A stretch of 57,366 bases of DNA from a virus, in IMG/VR virus record IMGVR_UViG_3300030102_004613, positions 1 through 57,366 of that record; one strand, given 5' to 3'. This document shows, piece by piece, positions 1-8,200 of this stretch (position 1 is its first letter; every line of letters starts with the position of its first letter). Made by a program: the position numbers and the translations under genes. A model generated the notes under the pieces. That model was not told the DNA's origin and did not search any database. It saw only the letters and a list, made by a program, of their open reading frames with translations.

Positions 1-98
1 GGTGGCATGACTGAAAAGGCAATGAAAACCATGCTCGGAGCGCCTGCGGGACTTAAACCTGGCGCAAAAGATGCACCATCAATGATGGGTGGAGGCAT
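1..98. repeat. Terminal direct repeat, left copy
   Basis: Bases 1-98 are identical to 57268-57365. The final base of the window (57366) is A where the left copy has G. This is what an assembler leaves when a circular, or circularly permuted and terminally redundant, phage genome is written as a linear contig. A gene reads cleanly through the join, which supports true circular closure. Confidence 0.9.
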
Positions 99-117
99 GA
101 TGAAGCGCTATCGCTAA
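1..117 (+). CDS. Small Gly/Met-rich basic protein, 3' part (gene crosses the circular junction)
   Basis: The frame is open from the first base to a TAA at 115-117 and continues the reading frame that starts at 57106 at the other end of the window, because the two ends carry the same 98 bases. Joined, the product is about 95 residues, rich in Gly, Met and Lys, with repeated YGKGGM-type units and a basic C-terminus (MMKRYR). I do not recognise a family. It closes the run of small basic proteins at 56183-56894 and lies just before the scaffold and capsid genes, so a virion or DNA-associated role is possible but unproven. Confidence 0.7.
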   Translation, partial: GGMTEKAMKTMLGAPAGLKPGAKDAPSMMGGGMMKRYR

Positions 118-121
118 AACA

Positions 122-149
122 AAAAAGGGGGCAAAATGACCCCCTTTTT
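122..149 (+). terminator. Rho-independent terminator
   Basis: A perfect 10-bp stem (AAAAAGGGGG / CCCCCTTTTT) encloses an 8-base loop and ends in a T run. It lies 5 bases after the stop codon at 117, so it ends the transcript of the small-basic-protein operon before the scaffold-capsid unit. Confidence 0.85.
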
Positions 150-184
150 CTTTCCTGCTTATTACTAAGTTACACCATGTCTGA

Positions 185-204
185 TGTGTCAACTCACTGA
201 CACA
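185..204. promoter_or_regulatory. Palindrome upstream of the scaffold promoter, possible operator
   Basis: A 7-bp inverted repeat, TGTGTCA / TGACACA, has a 6-base spacer. Its downstream arm ends 18 bases before the -7 box at 223-230 and therefore covers the -33 region. No U run follows, so it is not a terminator. Its position suits a repressor or activator site for the scaffold and capsid genes; this is inference from position. Confidence 0.4.
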
Positions 205-222
205 AACGTAATTAATATGTAT

Positions 223-230
223 TAATTTTG
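223..230 (+). promoter_or_regulatory. Bacteroidota-type -7 box (TAATTTTG) for scaffold/capsid genes
   Basis: TAATTTTG matches the Bacteroidota -7 consensus TAnnTTTG and lies 24 bases before the scaffold ATG, just after a strong terminator. The A/T-rich leader without a Shine-Dalgarno sequence is typical of this phylum. Confidence 0.6.
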
Positions 231-254
231 CAACAGAAGTTAAATTAAATTTTT

Positions 255-1409
255 ATGAGTAAAGTTGAAAACCAAATGGAACAAGCCATTCAGGACGCAG
301 GATTTAGCATTTCAGATGCACCTCCAACTGAAGCGGCACAACCACAAGAAGCGCAAGTGGCGCCTGCAGAAAATGCACCCACTGAAAATGTACAGCCTGC
401 TGAACAGTCTGTACAAGAAAGTGTACAACCAGATGTGCAAGAGAACGTACAGGAATCCGTACAGGAATCCGTACAGGAGCCAGTGCAAGAACCTGTACAG
501 GAAGTACAAGAAACAGAACCCGCTACAGAAAGCGAAAGTTCTTTGACAGAAGAAAGTAAAGAAGGTCTCAATAATTTCTTTGAAACCCTGTTAAGCGAAA
601 CGCCCACAACAGAGACATCAGAGACTAATGAGACTGATTTAATAGCATCTGATCTTGATCCAAGGATTCAAGTTATTGCTGACTTCGTTCAAAAAACGGG
701 ACGTTCACCAGAAGATTGGTTCCGCTATCAGTCATTAGACCCATCCGAAATGGATGATCGTACTGTGATGCGTGTGCAAATGGCAAGTGAATATCCGTCT
801 TTAGGCAACGACGAGATTGAACTTCTTATGAATTCGAAGTACAAGACCGACGACAACGTCTACAGCGAAGAAGAAGTAAGACTTTCGAATCTACAGTTGA
901 AGATCGATGCACAGAAGGCCAGGGAAAGTATTGGTTCTCTTCGTGAAGAGTATCAGACACCTATGTCTTCTAATACTGCAGAACCTATGGATGATCCATT
1001 CGATCAAACTTGGTTGCGCTCAAACTTTGAATCTCTGACGGGATTAGGAGAAATTTCCTTTGACCTACCTGGAGATCGTGAGTTTAACTTCGGCGTACCT
1101 CAAGATTATCGTAACGGATTAGCCAAGGAGAACAGTAATATGACTTCGTTCTTTGATAAGTATGTGGATGAGGGAGGATCTTGGGATCATGACTTGTGGA
1201 ATATGCACCGCACTGTTGTAGACAACTTGCCAAATATTCTAAATAGTATTTACTCACAAGGTCTAAGCGATGGACAGCGTGCAATCGTTGAGAAAGCCGC
1301 TAACATCGATGCATCATCACCACAAACTAACGCAGAACAAAGTCCGCAGGACTCGCTAACACAACAAGTACTTGATGCGTTAGGACGTCCGCAAATGTTT
1401 TTAAAATAA
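255..1409 (+). CDS. Putative capsid scaffolding protein
   Basis: The 384-residue product is very acidic and rich in Gln, Glu and Ser. Residues about 45-90 are a low-complexity tract of V-Q-E/S/P units, followed by predicted helical, charged sequence. The gene lies 20 bases upstream of the major capsid gene and shares its promoter, the usual place for a scaffold. Scaffolds evolve quickly, so the call rests on composition, size and position rather than homology. A virion-associated acidic protein is the alternative. The start at 255 follows a promoter and terminator and is the first ATG of the unit. Confidence 0.6.
   Translation: MSKVENQMEQAIQDAGFSISDAPPTEAAQPQEAQVAPAENAPTENVQPAEQSVQESVQPDVQENVQESVQESVQEPVQEPVQEVQETEPATESESSLTEESKEGLNNFFETLLSETPTTETSETNETDLIASDLDPRIQVIADFVQKTGRSPEDWFRYQSLDPSEMDDRTVMRVQMASEYPSLGNDEIELLMNSKYKTDDNVYSEEEVRLSNLQLKIDAQKARESIGSLREEYQTPMSSNTAEPMDDPFDQTWLRSNFESLTGLGEISFDLPGDREFNFGVPQDYRNGLAKENSNMTSFFDKYVDEGGSWDHDLWNMHRTVVDNLPNILNSIYSQGLSDGQRAIVEKAANIDASSPQTNAEQSPQDSLTQQVLDALGRPQMFLK
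408..512 (+). repeat. Degenerate tandem repeat coding V-Q-E-(S/P)
   Basis: Inside the scaffold gene a 12-base unit close to GTACAGGAATCC repeats in frame about eight times with substitutions. It encodes the VQES/VQEP tract. Such slippage-prone units can vary in copy number between isolates. Confidence 0.75.
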
Positions 1410-1429
1410 CGCTATAAAAAAATTTAACT

Positions 1430-2812
1430 ATGGCAACTTCTTCTGCACCTCCGGTGTATAATGACAGCAAGGATGCGGTATTCCGCAGACTCGACCCGAC
1501 GAAATATACTTCGTTAGCGGATTTTATTGATGAAATTAACAAGCCTGACAATCGTGATCAACTTGTTAAGACTTACGGCTATCAGCAAATCTCTGGTGGC
1601 TTAACGGGGTTCCTAAGCCTTACAGGCGCCGTACGCGCAAGCGGTACCGCCGATGAGGTTCAATACTGGGAAGAAACTCGTTTGCACGCTTTTGCAAAAG
1701 TAACATTGGCAGCAACAGCAGCAACTACTGCTACTACGCTAACGTTGACTAAAGCAACAAGTGACGCTTCTGTATTGCGTTTGAACGACGTAGTACTATG
1801 GAATGGTAATGTCCGTGGTATTGTAACTGCAATCTCTCCAACTGGAGAAGTTGCTCACAACGCCACAGCGTCTTACACTGTTGAAATTATCAATGGCAAC
1901 ATTGGCGCTACTGCAGCAACTGGTGTCTACAACCTTCCAGTGATTGGTAACTTGTTTGCTCAAGGATCTGATCAAAACACTGGTTACTTAGAATCAAACG
2001 TAATCAAGCGTACTAATGCTTACAGCATCATCAAAGAAGTATTCAAGGTTACAGGTTCTCAAGCAACTAACGTTGGTTGGGTTAATGTAGGTAACGGTGA
2101 CTACCGTTGGTATGTGAAAGGCGAGATGGATACTCGTGCTCGTTTCTTAGACAAGCGTGAGATGATGTTATTGTTAGGTCAAACTATCGGAAACGGTATC
2201 ACGACTACAAACATCGGTGGTCTACCAACAGCGGGTGAGGGTTACTTCGCTGCTATTGAAAACCGTGGTATCGTACAGTCTGGTCAAATCGACAACTTCA
2301 CTGAAATGGACATCTTAATCGAGGAACTCGACAAGCAAGGTGCTGCTCCAGAATACGCAATGTATGTGAACACTTCTCAAGCATTAGCAATTGACGACAT
2401 GGTTGCGTCATTGAATGGTGCTGCAGGTTTTGGTAACACAACTTCTGGTATCAGCGCGTTTGGCGGTCGTGGTTCTGAACTCGGCTTTGATTCATTCAAG
2501 CGTGGTGGCTACACATTCCACAAGCACTCTTGGAAACTTTTGAACGACCCAACATTGTTGGCAGGTTCTAAGTACTTGGGTGCAATGATTCCGTTGACTA
2601 CTGTAGTAGATCCTAAGACTGGCACACGTGCTGCTGCTTTGGAATTGAACTACAAAGACACTAACGGATACTCTCGTGAAATGGAGCACTGGATGACAGG
2701 TTCTATCTTAGGTGTGAATAACAGCAACGAAGATAACCTACAGTTCAACTACCGTTCTGAGTGTGCATTGGTAACTCGCGCAGCGAACCAACACATCCTT
2801 ATCAAAGACTAA
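1430..2812 (+). CDS. Major capsid protein
   Basis: The 460-residue product has the size, position and composition of an HK97-fold capsid protein in Bacteroidota podophages: it follows the scaffold, precedes head-tail connector genes, and a strong terminator ends its transcript. Visible features are an Ala/Thr-rich insertion (about residues 85-160) that could be a surface domain, and a C-terminal half with alternating strands (GYTFHKHSWKLLNDP, LGAMIPLTTVVD). It has many high-usage codons, as expected of an abundant protein. The identification is from context and general resemblance; no single signature motif proves it. Confidence 0.8.
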   Translation: MATSSAPPVYNDSKDAVFRRLDPTKYTSLADFIDEINKPDNRDQLVKTYGYQQISGGLTGFLSLTGAVRASGTADEVQYWEETRLHAFAKVTLAATAATTATTLTLTKATSDASVLRLNDVVLWNGNVRGIVTAISPTGEVAHNATASYTVEIINGNIGATAATGVYNLPVIGNLFAQGSDQNTGYLESNVIKRTNAYSIIKEVFKVTGSQATNVGWVNVGNGDYRWYVKGEMDTRARFLDKREMMLLLGQTIGNGITTTNIGGLPTAGEGYFAAIENRGIVQSGQIDNFTEMDILIEELDKQGAAPEYAMYVNTSQALAIDDMVASLNGAAGFGNTTSGISAFGGRGSELGFDSFKRGGYTFHKHSWKLLNDPTLLAGSKYLGAMIPLTTVVDPKTGTRAAALELNYKDTNGYSREMEHWMTGSILGVNNSNEDNLQFNYRSECALVTRAANQHILIKD

Positions 2813-2826
2813 GGATATTAATAACC

Positions 2827-2856
2827 GGAGGGGGGCGTTGCCCCTCTCCTTTTTTT
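2827..2856 (+). terminator. Rho-independent terminator after the capsid gene
   Basis: A 10-bp stem (GGAGGGGGGC / GCCCCTCTCC, one G-U pair) with a 3-base loop is followed by seven T. It lies 15 bases after the capsid stop codon and should raise capsid over downstream expression. Confidence 0.85.
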
Positions 2857-2876
2857 AATTATTTAATTTTATTCAA

Positions 2877-3677
2877 ATGGCAACACAAGCAAAGGCTGCA
2901 TCTGCAGCAAAGAAAAAGCCTGCACCTAAAAAAGGGTACAGCGTCATCAAAAAAGAAAATACCGGTCCTTCTCAAAAAATATATGAAGTTCCACAGGGCG
3001 GGGGTATTGTATTCAAACTAAAATCAGAAACAACAGTATTTGATCCGGAAACGAATCAAGTTCGTGCTATTCGTTACTGTCCAGGAGAACCAAGTATTTT
3101 TAAGGACGAGCAAAGCAATAATGCTCGCAGATCACATGTAATATTTCGTGATGGATTACTTGCTGTTCCTCACAGTCAGCCCAACCTTGCAAATTTTTTA
3201 GATAGTCATCCAGAAAATACAGCAAATGGAGGCTATAAGTTTCGATTAGTAGATACAAGTCGTGACTCAGAACAGGTTGTATCAGATGAGTTCTTGACTC
3301 ACGATGCAGTCAGTTTGGTACGAGAGAAAGGAAGTGATGAGGTTCTCTCTGTCGCGTTGGCATTAGGCATCAACATCGAACAAAAAATGATTGAAATCCG
3401 TAGAGAATTGTTGCGCGAAGCAAAGGCAAATCCTGCATCATTCATTAAGATGTTTGATGATCCAAGAGTCAAAACTCGATCTGCTGTAATTCAGGCTAAT
3501 GATTTTCAAATTATTTCCTGCAAATCAGACGGTATATATTGGTTTGACAGCGGGCGTTTAATTATTAGTGTCCCTGCAGGTCAAGATCCAGTGGATATTA
3601 TGGTGCGTTTTTGTCTAACAGAAAAAGGCGCAACAGTTTTTGAAGAGTTAGTTTCAAGATTAGAAAAACTTTCGTAA
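2877..3677 (+). CDS. Hypothetical virion-associated protein with a basic N-terminus
   Basis: The product is 266 residues. The first 25 residues are Ala/Lys/Pro-rich (KKKPAPKKG), resembling a nucleic-acid-binding tail, followed by a mixed alpha/beta body and a C-terminal beta-rich segment. I recognise no family. It stands alone between two terminators, right after the capsid gene, so a head-associated protein (decoration, minor head or DNA-packaging partner) is the most economical guess. The start at 2877 is the first ATG after the terminator. Confidence 0.55.
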   Translation: MATQAKAASAAKKKPAPKKGYSVIKKENTGPSQKIYEVPQGGGIVFKLKSETTVFDPETNQVRAIRYCPGEPSIFKDEQSNNARRSHVIFRDGLLAVPHSQPNLANFLDSHPENTANGGYKFRLVDTSRDSEQVVSDEFLTHDAVSLVREKGSDEVLSVALALGINIEQKMIEIRRELLREAKANPASFIKMFDDPRVKTRSAVIQANDFQIISCKSDGIYWFDSGRLIISVPAGQDPVDIMVRFCLTEKGATVFEELVSRLEKLS

Positions 3678-3725
3678 CTTAAATGAGTTCATGATAGATC
3701 GTGTTTTGTAATACGAGTGTTAAGC

Positions 3726-3758
3726 GAGGGGGGCCCAGTCAGGACCCCCCTCTTTTTT
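3726..3758 (+). terminator. Rho-independent terminator
   Basis: An 8-bp stem (GAGGGGGG / CCCCCCTC) with an 11-base loop is followed by six T. It separates the preceding gene from the promoter at 3764 and shows that an ORF reading from 3717 through this hairpin is not the true start of the next gene. Confidence 0.85.
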
Positions 3759-3763
3759 ATTCG

Positions 3764-3771
3764 TATATTTG
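3764..3771 (+). promoter_or_regulatory. Bacteroidota-type -7 box (TATATTTG)
   Basis: TATATTTG matches TAnnTTTG exactly, directly after a terminator and 20 bases before the ATG at 3792. It should drive the connector and tail genes that follow. Confidence 0.65.
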
Positions 3772-3791
3772 CTATCAAAGCCAACACAACT

Positions 3792-4544
3792 ATGGCAAGT
3801 GTAGAAAGAGTATTTAAAGCAGTAAAAGATATAGCGAATAAAGACCAACGTGGATTTATCACGCCGGCAATATTCAATCAGTTTGCAGGAGTAGCACAAA
3901 TGAATGTTTTTAATCGTCTCTTTGAAGAGATGACTACGGGCAACAGACTACGTCGCGCAGCAATTGACGGACCACGACAGTTTGCTCGTGCTAAACAAAT
4001 AGAGGAAGACTTGGGAACTTTTAAAAAGAAGTCTGAACTTACTCTGACGTCAGGCGCTGTAGCAAAGCCCTCTGATTTCGCACATGCTATTTCTATATCT
4101 ACAATTGGTAAAAAAATATTAGGTGTAGAGAAACAAGCATTGGTACAAATGGTATACAATGAAGATCACATTGACAGAATACTCAACAGCGATCTTTCAG
4201 CACCATCAGATGATGCCCCAGTTGCATTGATAGCGAACGAAATAGAAATATTTCCAAACGTAAACACAAGCATCAGTAAGATTAACTTGAGATACTACAA
4301 GTTGCCACAAGGTATTTTGCCAACTACATCTGCAAAAACTTCTGCAGCACCCAAGTTTGGTTATACATCATCGGTGGCGGGGGTAGAAATATTCAGTGCA
4401 GCAAATAGTGTTGACTTTGAGTTACCAGAGCAATACTTTGCTGAACTGGTAAATGAGATACTCGTATTAACAGGGGTGAACCTTCGCGACGCGGATGTAT
4501 ATAATTACTCAAACGCTGAGGTAACCAAACAAGACAATAACTAA
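3792..4544 (+). CDS. Putative head-tail connector (ring-type) structural protein
   Basis: The 250-residue product begins MASVERVFKAVKDIANKDQ and continues with a helical N-terminal region containing a RGFITPAIFNQFAG segment, a pattern I associate with a structural protein common in Bacteroidota podophages between capsid and tail genes. The frame is open back to 3717, but that extension crosses a terminator and promoter, so 3792 is chosen. Its stop overlaps the next start (TAATG), indicating translational coupling with the adaptor gene. The role as a ring/connector protein is inferred from order. Confidence 0.55.
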   Translation: MASVERVFKAVKDIANKDQRGFITPAIFNQFAGVAQMNVFNRLFEEMTTGNRLRRAAIDGPRQFARAKQIEEDLGTFKKKSELTLTSGAVAKPSDFAHAISISTIGKKILGVEKQALVQMVYNEDHIDRILNSDLSAPSDDAPVALIANEIEIFPNVNTSISKINLRYYKLPQGILPTTSAKTSAAPKFGYTSSVAGVEIFSAANSVDFELPEQYFAELVNEILVLTGVNLRDADVYNYSNAEVTKQDNN

Positions 4545-5287
4545 TGAGTCAAGCATACGTTACAGTAGATAAGATTATCAACGACTACATCATGAGCATT
4601 GATGCAGATGATTTTGGATCAAACGCATCAGACTACATGTTGCGTCAGTATGCTCTTAGAGGCATACGTGAGTTTGGTTTCGACATGGCTCACAATATTA
4701 AGACTACAACCCTGGATGTAAATCAAACATTGGGCACAGTAGAACTTCCTGCTGACTTTGTAGATATGGTAAAGATAGGTCAGTTAGGTTCTGATGGACT
4801 GGTTTACGTTTTTGCAGAAAACAAAAACATGAACCTTTTGCCTGATCAACCTGCTGAGTCTATGCCTGATTATCTGTTAGGTTTTGATTCTTATGTATTT
4901 AGAAACTTTATATATGAATCTACCGTGGGTCGTCTATACGGCATGGGCGGAGGACAAGGTGCCGGTGAATACAGAATTAACTGGGCAGAAAACCGTATTG
5001 AAATTTCTCTCCTTTCAGACACAACTAAAATAGTGTTAGAATACATTTCAGACGCAGCAAAGTGCGATAACCCATGTGTACCCGTGTATGCAGAGGAAGC
5101 CTTGCGCGCATACATATACCATAAAGTAATACAGCGTAAAGCAAGCGTGCCTCTTGGTGAAAAAGCAAGAGCAAGATCAGAATACTATAACGAAAGAAGA
5201 TTGGCTAATGCCAGATTGAAATCGTTTAACAAGTTTGACGCTCTTAGCACAAGTCGTAGAAATTTCAAACTAAGCCCTAAAGCATAG
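4544..5287 (+). CDS. Head-tail adaptor / tail-tubular-A-like protein
   Basis: The 247-residue product starts with a helical segment (VDKIINDYIMS...SDYMLRQYALRGIREFGFD), then a beta-rich core with a VELPADFVDMVKI motif and a C-terminal helix rich in Arg. This resembles the short adaptor proteins that join portal to tail in podoviruses: helical bundle, then 'LP-x-DF' beta domain. Its position directly before the very large stabilization/hub protein agrees. It is coupled to the previous gene by a one-base overlap. Confidence 0.6.
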   Translation: MSQAYVTVDKIINDYIMSIDADDFGSNASDYMLRQYALRGIREFGFDMAHNIKTTTLDVNQTLGTVELPADFVDMVKIGQLGSDGLVYVFAENKNMNLLPDQPAESMPDYLLGFDSYVFRNFIYESTVGRLYGMGGGQGAGEYRINWAENRIEISLLSDTTKIVLEYISDAAKCDNPCVPVYAEEALRAYIYHKVIQRKASVPLGEKARARSEYYNERRLANARLKSFNKFDALSTSRRNFKLSPKA

Positions 5288-5290
5288 CGC

Positions 5291-8200
5291 ATGCCTTCGA
5301 TTGATAAACTATTACCTCGCTCCCTTAACCAAGACGATGATGAGCGCTTGGTAAGCCGCACCGAGATGACAGACGCACAAAACATTCGTGTGTCTATTGA
5401 CGCGGATCAGGATGCTCTTGTCCTTAAAAACTCTTGGGGAAACACTCAGCGATCTTCAAGTATTGAAAATGGATCAATGCCTTCTGGCACTAATATTTGT
5501 ATTGGTGGAGTAGGTGACGATTCTGCAGCCCAAGTGTATTACTTTGTTTGGAACAGCGCAAAGAACCATACGATATTTAGATACGATCAGAATGCAAAAA
5601 AAACATATATAGTTTATCAAGACAGTGTTTTAAACTTTTCGAAAGAAGGTTTTGTATACGCTTCGATAGTACGCTTATCAAATAATGATATACTTCTGTA
5701 TTTTAATGATAGTGTAAATGAGCCAAAAAAACTCAATGCTACTAAAGCAGAACAAAGTATATCTGGCGCAGGAGGATATGAGAATACATTTAGATTAGGC
5801 ACAGTACAACAGCGCACTAATTATATAACAGTTGCAAAACAACCGCCGCTGTCTCCGCCTACTATAACATTCTCAAACAACGATGCTTATCCGCAAAACG
5901 ATATCTTCGAAAAAAACTTTCAGTTCGCGTATCAATATGAATACGAAGATGGCGAACAGAGCGCATTGAGCCCTTATTCTGAACTTAGTATTTCAATCAG
6001 CCAACTTAAAGATGGATTTATTAATGCAGGTGCGAGAAATTTTTACAATCAAATAAATATCAAGGTCAATAATTCTGAACTTGATGTACTTAACATAAAT
6101 ATTTACGGAAGAATTGGAGATAAAGATGCTTCTTTCTTTTTGATAGAATCTGTACCTAATGTGCACGGATCAGGTACTCAAACAATACCTTTTAGAAATG
6201 ACTCTAATTACATTGGTCTTTCTGCTTTGGTTCAAGATAAGTTATATGACAATGTGCCTCAAAAAGCAGACAGTCAAGCAGTATCTCAAGGCCGATTGTT
6301 TTATGGAGGATATACCGAGAATTATGACAACCACAGCGTTGATGTAGAGGCTTTGCCTAATTACTACAAGAAACCAAATACTTTTGAAGTTGCTATTACT
6401 AAGTATGATCTATTTGATAATCAGATAAAGGTTGACTTTAGTGCTATTCCATCAGCAGGCGCAACAGTGGATTCAAAAATACTACTGTCCTTTTCCTGGA
6501 ATGACGGTCCTGTAGTTATCAAAAACAATCAAGGCGGTAATGATCAATACAATTTTACAGGAATCAGTCCAAACATCAAAGTATACGAAAATGAAAACGA
6601 CGGCACTGCTAAGTACTCGTCTGCTTCTAATTTTCCGAGAGCATTAAAGGCGCTGTCGGGTATTCGTTATTTGAATAACGGCTCACAGAACCAGGCTGCT
6701 ATAAACTTAGATGGAGGATTCTTAAACAGTCCACCCACCATTCGTTTTACAGCGCAGAAAGGTACTTCTGACTCTACAACCAAAGAGGTTGCTATTCGTC
6801 GCATCAGTGGAGGCATCAAAGTAATCAGTAGCGGAGTACAGGTAAGAAAGATAATTGATATCCCTAAAGGGACTTCTCGATTTGAAATAAAAGATATTGT
6901 TCGTAATGCGATCGTGGGGCTGTATCCTATTCAGTTTACTCCTCAAAACGGAGAGATAGGATTCAGTAACATTCGAACTGGCGGGCAAACATCAGCGACA
7001 GAAAGTGCGGCGTTTAAAGGAGAGGGTAGCGCAAGAATAAGGAGGAGAATAAGAGGCACCGGGACTTTTGATTATTACGAAATCGTCATAAATAAGGTCA
7101 CCTTCAAGGTCGACAAACTTGTATTTGGCACAAGAGAAGCACAGTTGTTAAATCCAAACGATACTGTTGCACAGTTTGATATCTTGGAAAAAGAGATCAA
7201 TGGGTATACAAATAACATTGCCTTTGTAGGACGCGTTCAAAATGCAGAAGGTGATTGGGTGCAAGTCAATGACAAACAAAATAAAAGATCTCCGATTATA
7301 GATCGTGTTAATTCTTTTGTTACACAAGGTGGATCATTTATGATTGCTAACGGAGACATGGATGGAAACAGATGTTTTAAATCTGGATCTACCCATCAGT
7401 TTGGTTTAATCTACTATGACGACAAGGGTAGACCTTCGGGCGTTCAGCCTATAGAGCAAGATGTTTTTGTGCGTCACACAAATGATAGAAACGCATCAAA
7501 CGATAACCCATTCACAAATGATGTAACAAATGGCTTAGATGGTCGTGGTGATGTAGTATTAAGAATAAAAGGAAATGCACCTACTTGGGCCGAAAGATAC
7601 AGCGTAATGTATGCAGGCCAGGGTTCTATTGTAAACAAGGTGCAATACTCTATAGGTGGTGCATACGTAGCATTGAGTGATGATGTCGCCGGATCTTTTG
7701 GAGCATCTAAAAACATATACCTTTCTTTAGGAACACTTCAAAGTAGAAGCAACTCTTATGACAATCAACTTGGCGCCCTAATCAATTATGGGTTTGCTGA
7801 AGGCGATAGAGTAAGAATTGTAAGATATGGAAACGATGAAAAAGAAACAGCCACCTGGAAAGTGTCCAAGGTGGTTACACTTCTTAATGACGTTTCTACA
7901 AACCCGCTTCTTGATCGTAGTTCTAAGGCATCAATACAAAATACCACTGGCGATTTCTTAGTGATTGAGGACAACAACACAGCGTTCTTTAATACCAATA
8001 GTATATTAAAAGGTATTTCTCGTTGGAATGAAAAGTGTGTGATTGAAATATTCCGTGAGTCAGGTGCTTTTGAAGAGACTTTCTACTATGAGATTGGCGC
8101 AAACCTATCTGTAGACTCTAACCACGTTCATGAAACGCAAAGATCGGGTACTACGGTTGCAGCGCGTATTAGTTCCCAAACTGGCAGCACTGTAATTGCA

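Noticed and set aside
255-607. ORFs on both strands opposite the VQE tract (290-607 minus, 265-546 plus)
   Set aside because: They are by-products of the repeat: Ser/Cys- or Lys/Tyr-rich shadows without their own signals.
3717-3791. Upstream extension of the connector gene from 3717
   Set aside because: It crosses a strong terminator and the promoter box at 3764; the ATG at 3792 follows both.
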